DNA of 64,000 nucleotides. Origin: Flavobacterium sp. Leaf82. Lineage in GTDB: Bacteria > Bacteroidota > Bacteroidia > Flavobacteriales > Flavobacteriaceae. The notes beneath the pieces were generated by a model, which saw only the letters and a program-made list of their open reading frames with translations, did not search any database and had not been told where the DNA came from. This document shows positions 22,594 through 31,802 of the stretch, one piece after another. Numbering within the stretch: position 1 is the stretch's first letter; the number at the start of each line of letters is the position of its first letter. The position numbers and the translations under genes are program-made. Where the stretch lies: assembly GCF_001422725.1 (NCBI RefSeq), contig NZ_LMMA01000012.1, positions 304,967-368,966 on the forward strand. The letters run 5' to 3'.

Positions 22594-23090
22594 TATTCTA
22601 TTATAGTTTCAATTGTAACCTTCATGGCACCGGCACCTTTATTTTTGGTGATTTCCATAAAAGCTCTTTTGGATAAATCAAGTTCTCTTGTTTTTACAAA
22701 AGGCCCACGATCTGTGACTTTTACGATAACAAATTTTCCGTTAGCTTCATTTGTTACTTTTATTCTTGTGCCAAACGGTAGTTTTTTATGTGCTGCGGTA
22801 TATTTACTATTATTGAATCTGGCTCCGCTAGCTGTTTTTTTTCCGTTAAATCGGTCAGCATAGTAAGAAGCATGTGCATTCTTTTTATAGGCTTTTAGCT
22901 TTAGACCTTTATCCGTAAAGACAGAATCTGTTGGGATGGCAAGTATATCAGGTTTTATGATTTTTACTGTATCCTGAGTGATTTTAGGCTTAGGTTCTGA
23001 TGTTGGTTTAGTTTGACTTATAACGTAAGTAAAACAGCTTAAAAAAGTTAATGTAAGGGTTGTAAGTATAATATGTTTTTTACTTCTCAT
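22593..23090 (-). CDS. RlpA-like double-psi beta-barrel protein
   Basis: An exported 165-residue protein. The N-terminal hydrophobic segment (residues 5-26) may be a signal peptide or a lipoprotein signal with Cys19. The C-terminal half is the RlpA-type double-psi barrel: ASYYADRFNGKKTASGARF, GTRIKVTNEANGK and VTDRGPFVKTRELDLSKRAF, with the family's Asp-Arg-Gly-Pro. RlpA proteins bind or cleave peptidoglycan denuded of stem peptides. No SPOR domain is present, so it is a short form. Cell-wall function is inferred from the family. Confidence 0.87.
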   Translation of the reverse strand: MRSKKHIILTTLTLTFLSCFTYVISQTKPTSEPKPKITQDTVKIIKPDILAIPTDSVFTDKGLKLKAYKKNAHASYYADRFNGKKTASGARFNNSKYTAAHKKLPFGTRIKVTNEANGKFVIVKVTDRGPFVKTRELDLSKRAFMEITKNKGAGAMKVTIETIIE

Positions 23091-23145
23091 GGGTTATTTT
23101 TTTTCAGACTTGGGGAGTTTGTACAAATAATATGCCGAGATAAAA

Positions 23146-23169
23146 AAAGCCCTATTGTTTTAGGGCTTT
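23146..23169 (-). terminator. Terminator of the 23179 gene
   Basis: A short stem AAAGCCCTA/TAGGGCTTT with a 6-base loop; on the minus strand it ends in a T run. It is 10 bases past the stop of the gene ending at 23179. Confidence 0.75.
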
Positions 23170-23178
23170 AATTGGTTT

Positions 23179-23601
23179 TTAGAACCATAGATTCCATGGA
23201 ATTCTGCTCAATATAAGCAATAAACCTAATCCGTAATAAATAGCAAAAGTTTTAAATTTAGCTTCGCTATTAATTAATTTTTTATGTTTTGACCATCCAA
23301 TAGTAATCAATATAATAGCTATAATATTGATTAATGGGTGTTCTAAAGAAGTTAGTCTTAGTTCTGAATTAGACATTTGTCCAAATGCTGCTTTTCCAAG
23401 AGGAGAAACAAAATAAAGAATTATTCCAATCAATAACTGAGTATGAGTTCCAATTAAGGCAAATAATGCGATTTTGCGATCTTTACCAGTAAAATCTTTT
23501 TTTGAAGTCAGACCAATTATAGCATTTACAACTGCAATTAATAAAAGCAAAAGTGCTAAATAAGCCCAGCCAGAATGGAATTTTTGTAGAAAATAGTACA
23601 T
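23179..23601 (-). CDS. Four-helix membrane protein, cytochrome-b-like
   Basis: A 140-residue membrane protein with four hydrophobic helices (about 10-30, 46-64, 88-103 and 117-135). His9 (KFHSGWAY), His51 (GTHTQLLIG), His87 (EHPLINI) and a late ILSRIPW segment recall small haem-binding membrane proteins found in Flavobacteriales, often labelled cytochrome B. Haem binding is not shown. It is a single-gene unit with its own terminator. Confidence 0.65.
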   Translation of the reverse strand: MYYFLQKFHSGWAYLALLLLLIAVVNAIIGLTSKKDFTGKDRKIALFALIGTHTQLLIGIILYFVSPLGKAAFGQMSNSELRLTSLEHPLINIIAIILITIGWSKHKKLINSEAKFKTFAIYYGLGLLLILSRIPWNLWF

Positions 23602-23650
23602 AAATTTTATTTTTTGTTAAAACAAATATAGCAAAAAAGGGTATAAAAAA

Positions 23651-23680
23651 AACGGCATTGGACTAAAAGTCAATGCCGTT
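23651..23680 (-). terminator. Terminator of the TonB-dependent receptor
   Basis: A perfect 10-base stem AACGGCATTG/CAATGCCGTT with a 10-base loop and T runs on both sides, 27 bases past the receptor stop. Confidence 0.85.
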
Positions 23681-23706
23681 TTTGGTATTTATTTAGATTC
23701 TAAATA

Positions 23707-26550
23707 TTAGAAATCATAACGTAGTGTAAAGTTCCAAGTTCTTCCAAATCCGAAGAATACCTGATTTACATTAGCAACTCCATTATAAAGCATTCCATTA
23801 GAAGCATAAGTTCCTTTTGAACCAGCTGGTTGGCCAGTAGCTACAGGAAGGTTGTCATCAGCAAAAGTATTGGTTCTAGACTCAGCAATGTAAATTTTAT
23901 CAAGAACGTTGTTTACGTTTAGCCTGAAGTTTACAGATTTGTCTTTGTTTTTACCAGTTAACATTTTGTATGAGAAACCAGCATCCATTAATCCATAAGA
24001 AGGTAATTCTAATGAACCTTTATTGTTTTGAGCTGTAAAGTTAGTTGGGCTAATACCAGCATACAAATGATCATTAAAGTTGTAGTTAGCATCAACTGTT
24101 ACTCTTGTTACAACTTCGTAAGAAGCTCCTAAAGAAGCTGTCATTTGTGCAGCATCACCTACTTTTACTTTGTCCATATATACAGTAGCAGCAGTGTATC
24201 CTGCAACTGGTGTATTGTCTGCTTGGTAATAAGCATTTACAGTAGCATTACCTTTGTATTCCCAAATTCCATATGAGAACATACCATTAACTTTAAGTCT
24301 GTCAGTAATGTTAGATGATCCTTCGAACTCTATTCCTGAGTGAACCTCATTAAGACCTAAGTATTCTGTATAAGTTGTGTTTGCAACAATTGTTGAACTA
24401 GCTGGAAGAGCATTACCTTTTAGGTATCTGTCATTCCAAGTTGTGTTGTAAACGTTTACTGTAGCATTAAAGAATCTAGAACGGAATCCATAACCAGCTT
24501 CAAATCCAGTAATTTTCTCGTTAGTAAGGTTAGGGTTTACTGTAGATCTGTTGTTTGGATAAACTGAATTAAAGAATGGTTGTCTTGAGTAGTATCCAGC
24601 ATTAACGTAAACATTGTTTTTCTCGTTGATGTTGTAGTTAGCCCCACCTTTTACGTTACCACCTGTAACATTTTTGTAAGGTGTAGAAGATAATGGGTCA
24701 GTTGGTAAGTATACAAAATTGTCTTCTCTTTTGTATCCTTGTTGTGAAACCGCTCCTTGAACAAAAGCTGTTAAGTTATCTTTAGCATACTCTAATTGAG
24801 TAAATAAACCGTACCACTTAACATTACCTGTACTGTTGAAAGAAATTTTATCGTAGTTTTTGTTTTGGAAAACATTCCATTGAACATCAGTAGGGTAAGT
24901 TGTAGTTAAATTTCTACCGGTTGGTTTTAACGCAGCGATATTATTGTCAAAATATTCACCTCCACCTAATAAATTATTTACGACTGTATAATGGTAACCT
25001 TTGTAAGTTCTTCCGTCAAATCCAAAATCTAAAGTCAATGTATTAGATAATTTTTTGTTTAAGTTGATTACAGCACCAAACCAGTCATGAGAGTTGATAG
25101 ATGAAGTTTGTGATATACCTGATGTATTTGTTGAAGTAGCAGTATTGTAATCAGCATTTGATCCACTGAAGTAAGCACTGTTTTGGTAAACACCGTTGAT
25201 TTTTGCTCTTTGTTGAAGTCCTGTGAAACCTGCAATAGCAACTGGTTGACCAGAGTTATAAGCTACGATTTTATCATAATCTACCAAACCATCCGGTCTT
25301 CTAAAAGCTACAAGATCGCTGTATGCTTTTCCTTTAATTCCTCCAGTTGCACTAGCACCTGCACCACGCCCCATAGAAGCATAAAATACAGAAGAAAGTT
25401 TTGTTGTTTCGTTGATTTTGTAATCCCAGTTGAAAGACGCAACTGGTTTGTGATAGTAATTTTTTCTGATGTTATATTCTTCACCATTCAAATATCCTGT
25501 ATCAGCATTATATCTAAGACTTGGCTCATTATTATGTCCATATTGTTGGTAAGTAGCAATAGTAGATGCTGTAGATCTTTGGTTGTGCCATTGTGGAGCA
25601 CCTGTTACAGTAAGTTGAAAGTCATGTTTACCACTTTTAGTACCGTATCCTAAAGCAACGTAGTAGTTAGAACCTTCGAATTGAGTTCCGTCAACATAAC
25701 CATCTCCCATTGTTTGAGATAACAATACAGATGCAGAAAGACCGTTGTCTAATTTTCCTGTATTGTATGAACCTTGAATTTTAAAGTTTCTTCCATTTCC
25801 AAAACCAGAAGAGAAAGATCCACCTTCTTTTTTGTCAGAAGCTTTAGTAACAATGTTAATTGTTCCACCAACAGAAGGAGTTGCAAGTTTAGAAGCTCCT
25901 AAACCTCTTTGAACCTGCATAGCAGATGTTACATCTGATAAACCAGCCCAGTTACTCCAATAAACAGACCCATTTTCCATGTCATTAACTGGCATACCGT
26001 TAATCATAACCGCAATGTTTTTTTGATCAAATCCACGAATGTTGATTCTTGAATCTCCAAAACCACCACCTGATTTAGTAACATATACTGAAGGGGTATT
26101 TCTTAAGATCTCCGGAAATTCCTGAGTTCCTAGTTTTTCCTGAATTTCAGCAGCTTTAATTGTAGAAACAGCAACCGGAGTTTTTCTGTCCTTTGCAATA
26201 TCAACTACACTACTTTTTACAACAATCTCGCTCAATTCGTTAGAATTAGAAGCCATAACGATTGTTCCTAAATTAGTTGTTCCACCGTTTGAAACTGAAA
26301 ATTTTAAAGTTAAATTGTCGTAACCTAAAAAAGAAATAACGATTTCTCCTGAACTTGTTGTTGCATTCAAAGTAAATTTACCGTCAAAATCTGTAGAAGT
26401 AGCAGCCGTAGATCCTTTGATCACTACGTTTGCTCCCGGTAATGAACCACTACCGTCGGTAATCATACCTGTAATTTTTCCTTGAGAAAATGCGGTTGTA
26501 ACTATCATGAACAATAGTCCAGTAAGTAACCAATTTTTCATTGTCTTCAT
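23707..26550 (-). CDS. TonB-dependent outer-membrane receptor with carboxypeptidase-like N-domain
   Basis: A 947-residue outer-membrane transporter. A signal peptide ends at TTAFSQ (residue 23). Residues 24-105 are the carboxypeptidase-D-regulatory-like beta-sandwich typical of Bacteroidota receptors (ITDGSGSLPGANVVIKGS). The plug follows (about 118-230) with INIRGFDQKNIAVMINGMPV and MQVQRGLGASKLATPSVGG, then the 22-strand barrel ending in aromatic F (LRYDF). The substrate is not evident: no SusD partner is adjacent, so it is probably a siderophore, metal or vitamin receptor rather than a glycan importer. It is a single-gene unit with its own -7 box and terminator. Confidence 0.92.
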   Translation of the reverse strand: MKTMKNWLLTGLLFMIVTTAFSQGKITGMITDGSGSLPGANVVIKGSTAATSTDFDGKFTLNATTSSGEIVISFLGYDNLTLKFSVSNGGTTNLGTIVMASNSNELSEIVVKSSVVDIAKDRKTPVAVSTIKAAEIQEKLGTQEFPEILRNTPSVYVTKSGGGFGDSRINIRGFDQKNIAVMINGMPVNDMENGSVYWSNWAGLSDVTSAMQVQRGLGASKLATPSVGGTINIVTKASDKKEGGSFSSGFGNGRNFKIQGSYNTGKLDNGLSASVLLSQTMGDGYVDGTQFEGSNYYVALGYGTKSGKHDFQLTVTGAPQWHNQRSTASTIATYQQYGHNNEPSLRYNADTGYLNGEEYNIRKNYYHKPVASFNWDYKINETTKLSSVFYASMGRGAGASATGGIKGKAYSDLVAFRRPDGLVDYDKIVAYNSGQPVAIAGFTGLQQRAKINGVYQNSAYFSGSNADYNTATSTNTSGISQTSSINSHDWFGAVINLNKKLSNTLTLDFGFDGRTYKGYHYTVVNNLLGGGEYFDNNIAALKPTGRNLTTTYPTDVQWNVFQNKNYDKISFNSTGNVKWYGLFTQLEYAKDNLTAFVQGAVSQQGYKREDNFVYLPTDPLSSTPYKNVTGGNVKGGANYNINEKNNVYVNAGYYSRQPFFNSVYPNNRSTVNPNLTNEKITGFEAGYGFRSRFFNATVNVYNTTWNDRYLKGNALPASSTIVANTTYTEYLGLNEVHSGIEFEGSSNITDRLKVNGMFSYGIWEYKGNATVNAYYQADNTPVAGYTAATVYMDKVKVGDAAQMTASLGASYEVVTRVTVDANYNFNDHLYAGISPTNFTAQNNKGSLELPSYGLMDAGFSYKMLTGKNKDKSVNFRLNVNNVLDKIYIAESRTNTFADDNLPVATGQPAGSKGTYASNGMLYNGVANVNQVFFGFGRTWNFTLRYDF

Positions 26551-26574
26551 TTGTTATTAGTTTATTGTTTTTGG

Positions 26575-26582
26575 CAAAATTA
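26575..26582 (-). promoter_or_regulatory. -7 box of the TonB receptor gene
   Basis: TAATTTTG on the minus strand matches TAnnTTTG, 24 bases before the receptor ATG. The nearest TTG is 25 bases upstream, slightly outside the usual spacing. Confidence 0.4.
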
Positions 26583-26806
26583 TAACAATTAAATCAGATA
26601 GTGTTATCAAAATGTTAAGAAAAATAAGTTTTATCTAATTCGTTGCGCATTAAAATGATTTTTCTTTTTTTTATTAAACAAAATAACATTTTTTTGAATT
26701 TTAGCTATTGTATTTTGTTAAAATGATAATGATATGCATGGTCTTGTAGTGGTAAACTTGCAATAATCAATGTTTTACACTTGTTTTGAGGCTTTTTTGT
26801 ACGAAA

Positions 26807-26839
26807 AAACGCCTTAATTTGTTTTAAATTGAGGCGTTT
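26807..26839 (-). terminator. pgi terminator
   Basis: An imperfect 14-base stem (26807-26820 with 26826-26839) followed by TTTTTT on the minus strand, 30 bases past the pgi stop. Confidence 0.8.
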
Positions 26840-26869
26840 CAGTTCGTTGTGAATTGATTTATATTAATT

Positions 26870-28513
26870 CTACTTATTTTTTAAAAAGTGATTTAGTAAA
26901 AATGAAGTAGAGCTATCATGATTTTCTACTGTTTTAGTATTGATTTCATCTAAAATAGAGTTAGCTAATTGTTTTCCTAATTCTACTCCCCATTGATCAA
27001 AGCTAAAAATATTCCAGATAACACCCTGAACAAAAATTTTGTGTTCGTATAAAGCAATCAAAGAACCCAAGCTTTTTGGAGTCAATTTTTGAATTAGGAT
27101 CGTATTAGTTGGTTTGTTTCCTGTAAAAACTTTAAATGGTAACAAGTAAGATGCTTTATCTGCTGAAAGTCCTTGTTTGTCAAATTCTGCCTGAACTTGT
27201 TCACTCGTTTTTCCGTTTAGTAAAGCTTCAGTTTGTGCAAAAAAGTTAGACATCAGTTTATCGTGATGATCTTCATTTCCGTATAATGGTTTTACAAATC
27301 CAATAAAATCAGTTGGAATTAGTTTTGTTCCCTGATGAATCAATTGAAAAAATGCATGTTGCGAATTTGTTCCCGGCTCTCCCCAAATGATAGTTCCGGT
27401 TTGATAGTTTACAGGTTTTCCGTCACGACCAACACTTTTTCCGTTACTTTCCATAGTTGCCTGTTGCAAATAAGGTGCTAGTTTTGATAAATATTGTGTG
27501 TACGGAATCAAAGCTTCACTTTCGGCACCAAAGAAATTGTTGTACCAAACGCTCAATAAAGCTAAAGTTACAGGAATGTTTTCGTCGAACTCTGCCGTCT
27601 TAAAATGCTCGTCCATTTCATTGGCACCCTTCAATAAATCATTATAATTATCAAAACCAATTGCTAAAGCAATGCTTAAACCTACTGCACTCCATAAAGA
27701 GAATCTTCCTCCAACCCAATCCCACATTGGGAAAACATTGTCAGGATTAATTCCAAATTCAGTTACTTTTTGAATATTTGTAGAAACTGCCACAAAATGT
27801 TTTGCGATATCTTCCTGAGTTGCCGATTTCAAAAACCATTCTTTAATCGTTTCAGAATTTGATAACGTTTCCTGAGTAGTAAAAGTTTTAGAAACAATTA
27901 AAAATAATGTAGTTTCAGGATCTAATTTTTTGATTACTTCATTAACATGATCACCATCTACATTCGATACAAAATGAAGATTTAAATGATTTTTATAAAA
28001 TTGTAAAGCCTCAACTGCCATAACAGGACCAAGATCAGAACCTCCAATACCAATATTTACAACATCAGTAAAGGCTTTTCCTGTATATCCTTTTCTTTCT
28101 CCCGAAATTACTTCGTGGCTAAATTTTTTGATTTTATTTTTTACTTCATAAACTTCAGGGATTACATTTTCTCCGTCAACTTTGATAACCGCTGATTCCG
28201 GAGCACGCAATGCAGTATGTAAAACAGCTCTGTTTTCAGTCTGATTGATGATTTCTCCACCAAAATATTGAGCGATCGCATCTTTCAATCCAATTGAATT
28301 TGCTAATTCTAATAAAAGAGAGATCGTTTCCTGACTAATATTGTTTTTAGAATAATCAACTAAAAAGTCATTCCATTGTAAATTGAATTTTTCAACACGA
28401 GCATTATCCTGTTGAAACAATTCTTGTATCGTAGTTTCGTGAATTGCGTTATAGTGGTTTTGCAGATTTTTCCACGCTTCAGTCCCGGTTGGGTTTGTTG
28501 TGTTTAAAGCCAT
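26870..28513 (-). CDS. pgi: Glucose-6-phosphate isomerase
   Basis: Cytoplasmic glycolytic enzyme interconverting glucose-6-phosphate and fructose-6-phosphate. From the ATG at 28513 ([14 protein letters not shown]) the product has 547 residues, the family norm; the 25 residues upstream in the same frame are hydrophobic and have no family counterpart. Signatures include [22 protein letters not shown] (sugar-phosphate site), the catalytic Glu in TMESNGKSV and the C-terminal [13 protein letters not shown]. It is transcribed alone. Confidence 0.97.
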   Translation of the reverse strand: MALNTTNPTGTEAWKNLQNHYNAIHETTIQELFQQDNARVEKFNLQWNDFLVDYSKNNISQETISLLLELANSIGLKDAIAQYFGGEIINQTENRAVLHTALRAPESAVIKVDGENVIPEVYEVKNKIKKFSHEVISGERKGYTGKAFTDVVNIGIGGSDLGPVMAVEALQFYKNHLNLHFVSNVDGDHVNEVIKKLDPETTLFLIVSKTFTTQETLSNSETIKEWFLKSATQEDIAKHFVAVSTNIQKVTEFGINPDNVFPMWDWVGGRFSLWSAVGLSIALAIGFDNYNDLLKGANEMDEHFKTAEFDENIPVTLALLSVWYNNFFGAESEALIPYTQYLSKLAPYLQQATMESNGKSVGRDGKPVNYQTGTIIWGEPGTNSQHAFFQLIHQGTKLIPTDFIGFVKPLYGNEDHHDKLMSNFFAQTEALLNGKTSEQVQAEFDKQGLSADKASYLLPFKVFTGNKPTNTILIQKLTPKSLGSLIALYEHKIFVQGVIWNIFSFDQWGVELGKQLANSILDEINTKTVENHDSSTSFLLNHFLKNK

Positions 28514-28625
28514 TTTTTGTTTAATTGAAAATGTGGTTATAAAAAAAACAAAAATACTGAAATTAGTTTTAATAGGATATCGGTTCACAATTATATAACA
28601 AATAGTTACGAAAACGATTTATAAC

Positions 28626-28961
28626 TTATTCGTGTTTAATTTTTGTTGTTATGATAATTGCACCGTCATTTTCTTTTTCATTATAAATGATACGACTACT
28701 ATTTTTGTTTAAAAAGTCTAAACTTATGATGTCGGATTTTTTAAGAGGCAATAGTATTGTGTCTTGTTTTTTATTGTATTTAAAAGGAATTCCGTCAATT
28801 ACAATTAAAGGTAATTTGTCAATTTGATTTTCTTCAAAGGCTTTGTTGACTAATTCTAAGACAAAATATTTGTTTTCTTCTGTGTCATTTAAAACAAAAA
28901 CCTTCGGATTAGAATATCCTAAAAGTATTATTGAAGAAAGTAGGAGTAAAGTTCTTTTCAT
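28626..28961 (-). CDS. Small exported protein resembling a TonB-receptor plug fragment
   Basis: From the ATG at 28961 the product has 111 residues: a signal peptide (about 1-20) and a short domain. LIVIDGIPFKYN, then LKKSDIISLDFLNKNSS and DGAIIITTK follow the same order as the plug motif of SusC-type receptors (VDGxP, then LxxxDIxSxxVLK, then GVIxITTK). No barrel follows. The start codon overlaps the stop of the upstream gene by one base (TAATG), so translation is coupled. Stand-alone plug-like proteins occur in Bacteroidota; their roles include regulation or signalling, not established here. Confidence 0.7.
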   Translation of the reverse strand: MKRTLLLLSSIILLGYSNPKVFVLNDTEENKYFVLELVNKAFEENQIDKLPLIVIDGIPFKYNKKQDTILLPLKKSDIISLDFLNKNSSRIIYNEKENDGAIIITTKIKHE

Positions 28962-29581
28962 TACCAAATCTTCCACCATGGTTTTTTATTAACCTCAATT
29001 GTTTTTCTGGCAACATCAATCTCTATTTTTTTTAGTGGTTCAATTTTAATTTTAGAATCATCAAAAAATAGTTTGCCATTTTCATCTATTCCAATAGGGG
29101 ATTTAGTTCTTTGTTTCCAGTTTTCTGTTTGTAATTCCGGAACCAAAGGCAAATTGATTTTGTCATTAAATTTCTTTCTCGCTTTTTCTATAATTTCTTC
29201 TTCTAAGTTTGAAGTAGAATTTTTAAGAAGTGTCAATGAATTGTCAGGAATGTTTAAAAGAAAAATCTGTGTTTTGTTTTCAATTTTATAAATGTCCAAT
29301 ACTTTAAAATAAGCAATCGAATCTAAAAGAAAGTGACCATTTTTTGCCGAATCAGGATTGAATTTCGATAAATCCTTAGGATGAGCGCTGGCAATTAAAT
29401 ATCTTAAATTACCATCAAGTCCGCCACTGATTGAACTCATATCAGTAAAACCTTTTTCCTGAATGATTTGTCCAATTTTATAATTTGAAATTATATCTTC
29501 AGTAAGATTTGTATCTCTGTAAAAAAGTTTTAAACCAGAAAAAGTTTCATTATAAATTGCTTTAAGACGAGCATTCTTCAT
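28961..29581 (-). CDS. Hypothetical protein, 206 aa
   Basis: A soluble protein of 206 residues with no signal peptide and no domain I recognise. The first 60 residues are helical; the remainder is mixed, with an Asp/Lys-rich middle and a C-terminal KPWWKIW. It contains ISGGLDGNLRYLIASAHPKDL near 51-71, a distinctive patch. It is translationally coupled to the plug-like protein gene. The name cannot be refined from sequence alone. Confidence 0.65.
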   Translation of the reverse strand: MKNARLKAIYNETFSGLKLFYRDTNLTEDIISNYKIGQIIQEKGFTDMSSISGGLDGNLRYLIASAHPKDLSKFNPDSAKNGHFLLDSIAYFKVLDIYKIENKTQIFLLNIPDNSLTLLKNSTSNLEEEIIEKARKKFNDKINLPLVPELQTENWKQRTKSPIGIDENGKLFFDDSKIKIEPLKKIEIDVARKTIEVNKKPWWKIW

Positions 29582-29617
29582 GTTTGACTATTTTTAAAAT
29601 TGAAATTTCAATAAAAG

Positions 29618-30838
29618 TTATAAATTCCCAATACTGTCCAATTCTCTTTTCAAAGGCTCCATTTGTTTCATAAAACGGGTTTTGTCAGATCCGGTTAGAG
29701 ATTCTCCGGTAGGTAAATTTAGCCTGAGTGCATCAACCTGAATTCCGTTTTTCCAGAAACGATAACAAACGTGAGGTCCTGTTGCCAATCCTGTGCTTCC
29801 TACTAATCCTATGGTTTGTCCTTGAGTAACACGTTGCCCGCGACGAACTAAAATTCTGGACATGTGTAAATATTGAGTCGAGTAGGTACCGTTATGTTTT
29901 ACTTTTACAAAGTTTCCGTTTCCTGCCGTATATCCTGTTGCTTCTACAACTCCTGATGCTGTTGTCGAAATTGGAGTTCCGGTTGGAGCAGCATAATCTG
30001 TTCCTTTGTGTGCTTTCCAGGTATGTTGTACAGGATGAAATCTGTTTGCAGTAAATCTCGAAGTGATTCGGCTAAACTTAATTGGTGTTTTAAGGAAAAA
30101 GTTTTTCAAAGTTTTTCCTTCATCGTCATAATATTCTACTTTTCCTGAAATAGTATCTTTCTCAAACGGAAATGCATAAACTATCTTGCCTTTATATTCA
30201 AAAAATGCAGCTTCAAGATCTTCAACTCCGTCATACGTTTTACCGTTTATAAAACGTTCTGTAAAAATTAATCCGTAGCGATCTCCTTTTTTAAGTTTAA
30301 AAAAGTCAATAGACCATGAAAATACTTTTGTGATTCTGCTTGCAAGTGCTGCTTCAACACTTTCGTTTCCTAAAGTTTCAGATAATGAACTTTTTAAAAC
30401 GCCGCCAATGATTTTACGTTTCAGCGTAACCGGTTTTATTTTTTTATAAGCCTTCGTAATGCTATCTCTAAAATCAATTACATAATAGGTCAAAGCATCT
30501 GGCTGATAAATAAAAAGCTGTAGTTTATTTGTTTTGTTTTTAGAACGAAGAAGAGTGTAGGGTTTGTTGTATCGAATCGTTCTTACATTAAAAGAGTCTT
30601 TAACCTGCTCAACAATATCAAATACTTTTTTGTCGCCAATATTTTGTTTTTGGATAATAGAACCAAAAGAATCTCCTTTTTTTATGGTGTCCTGAAGAAC
30701 ATTAAAATCAGCGTAATTAAAACCAAATTCTATTTTTTTAGTTTTTGGTTTTGTAATTTTAATTTCGACTTTTTCAGCGGTTTTGTTACATGAAATTATC
30801 GAAAATAACAGGATTATAATTACGAGTACTTTTTTCAA
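29618..30838 (-). CDS. M23-family peptidase lipoprotein
   Basis: A 406-residue cell-envelope protein, probably a lipoprotein (IISCN, Cys17). The N-terminal two-thirds are a beta-rich domain that occurs ahead of M23 domains (DSFGSIIQKQNIGDKKVFDI, a LysM-like or OapA-like segment). The LytM/M23 domain (about 275-385) has HKGTDYAAPTG, GNGNFVKVKHNG, YLHMS and GPHVCYRFW. Standard enzymes end in GPHLHYE; here the second His is Cys, so zinc binding may be altered or use Cys. A role in peptidoglycan remodelling is likely but catalytic state is uncertain. Confidence 0.87.
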   Translation of the reverse strand: MKKVLVIIILLFSIISCNKTAEKVEIKITKPKTKKIEFGFNYADFNVLQDTIKKGDSFGSIIQKQNIGDKKVFDIVEQVKDSFNVRTIRYNKPYTLLRSKNKTNKLQLFIYQPDALTYYVIDFRDSITKAYKKIKPVTLKRKIIGGVLKSSLSETLGNESVEAALASRITKVFSWSIDFFKLKKGDRYGLIFTERFINGKTYDGVEDLEAAFFEYKGKIVYAFPFEKDTISGKVEYYDDEGKTLKNFFLKTPIKFSRITSRFTANRFHPVQHTWKAHKGTDYAAPTGTPISTTASGVVEATGYTAGNGNFVKVKHNGTYSTQYLHMSRILVRRGQRVTQGQTIGLVGSTGLATGPHVCYRFWKNGIQVDALRLNLPTGESLTGSDKTRFMKQMEPLKRELDSIGNL

Positions 30839-30860
30839 ACTTATTTATTTTTTTTGGAAA

Positions 30861-31802
30861 TTAAACTGTGGCTTCATTTCCCCAATTAGACAATTCTTCT
30901 TCGGTCCACAATTTAGGAAAAAAGATGCGTCTTTGGTATTTTGGATGCATATATTTTTGCCAATCACTTCCTCCTGTTGCTTCACCATTGCCTTTTCCGC
31001 TTTCTAAAATATATTTTCTTGCGGTGTTTAAATGCTGCATAACCCAAGTGATATTCACCGTTTTGTCATAGTGACGCATGGCTTGAATTAGTTCTTGGTT
31101 TTGTTGATCTTCTATAGGAAGTTGGGTGAATTTTTGCCAAATATTTTTTGTCCTGAACTCAGAAATTTGTCTTAGGAATTGGTTTTTATATTTATTTTCG
31201 AATTCCTTAAGTAAATATGATTTTTCTCCTGTGTGATAATCTTTTCCTGCCGCTTGCCAATATAAATGCTCAAAGCTGGTTTCTAAATCTGTGTTTTCAT
31301 CAAAATTGTCTTTGTATCTGCGGTCTGTTAAATTGATAACATCTGTCGATGCAAATTCTATCAATCTGTATTGTGCGCTCTGAAAACCACTTGCCGGAGT
31401 CAGCGTGTTTCTAAATTTCATGTATTGATCGACTTCCATTCCGTTTTCCATAATACTAAACGAATTGGTTAGCATGTCGAAATAGCGGGTAATTCTTGAA
31501 AGTCTTTCACTAAAAAAATCAACCTGAATATTTTGTGTGTCCGCAATTTGGTCAATTTCCCACAAAATCATTTTAAAAATCAATTCATTAACCTGATGAT
31601 ACATGATAAAAACCATTTCGTCAGGAAGAGTGGTGCGTTGTATTTGTAAGTTTAACAGAGCATCAGTCTGAATGTAATCCCAATAAGTGATAGGTTTTGA
31701 CCAGAGTAAGCCTTCTAACTGAACATCAGTCTTTTGATTTATAGCTTGGTATTTAAGGTCAATTTCTTTTAGAATTGATTCTGAATGATCTGTGGTATTC
31801 AT
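30861..31802 (-). CDS. kynA: Tryptophan 2,3-dioxygenase
   Basis: Haem enzyme opening the indole ring of tryptophan to N-formylkynurenine, first step of the kynurenine pathway. At 313 residues it fits family length. LLWSKPITYWDYIQTDALLNLQ, FIMYHQVNELIFKMILWEID with the haem-site His, and SGFQSAQYRLIEF are family motifs; NTARKYILESGKGNGEATGGSDW near the end matches the substrate-binding region (GTGG-type). The start overlaps the DUF3108 gene stop by one base (TAATG), so they are coupled. No other kynurenine genes are visible here; the product could feed energy or NAD synthesis elsewhere. Confidence 0.96.
   Translation of the reverse strand: MNTTDHSESILKEIDLKYQAINQKTDVQLEGLLWSKPITYWDYIQTDALLNLQIQRTTLPDEMVFIMYHQVNELIFKMILWEIDQIADTQNIQVDFFSERLSRITRYFDMLTNSFSIMENGMEVDQYMKFRNTLTPASGFQSAQYRLIEFASTDVINLTDRRYKDNFDENTDLETSFEHLYWQAAGKDYHTGEKSYLLKEFENKYKNQFLRQISEFRTKNIWQKFTQLPIEDQQNQELIQAMRHYDKTVNITWVMQHLNTARKYILESGKGNGEATGGSDWQKYMHPKYQRRIFFPKLWTEEELSNWGNEATV

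Larger units (their letters stand above)
26551..26869. other. Spacer upstream of the TonB receptor
   Basis: A 319-base AT-rich gap without a gene. It holds the receptor's -7 box (26575-26582) and the pgi terminator (26807-26839). No metal-responsive operator was recognised. Confidence 0.45.

Noticed and set aside
22546..22863. 105-residue hydrophobic plus-strand ORF
   Set aside because: It lies antisense to the RlpA-like gene across a terminator and has no independent start or promoter.
25183..25653. 156-residue plus-strand ORF inside the TonB receptor
   Set aside because: Antisense shadow with Cys/Ser-rich composition; the receptor frame is intact and conserved.
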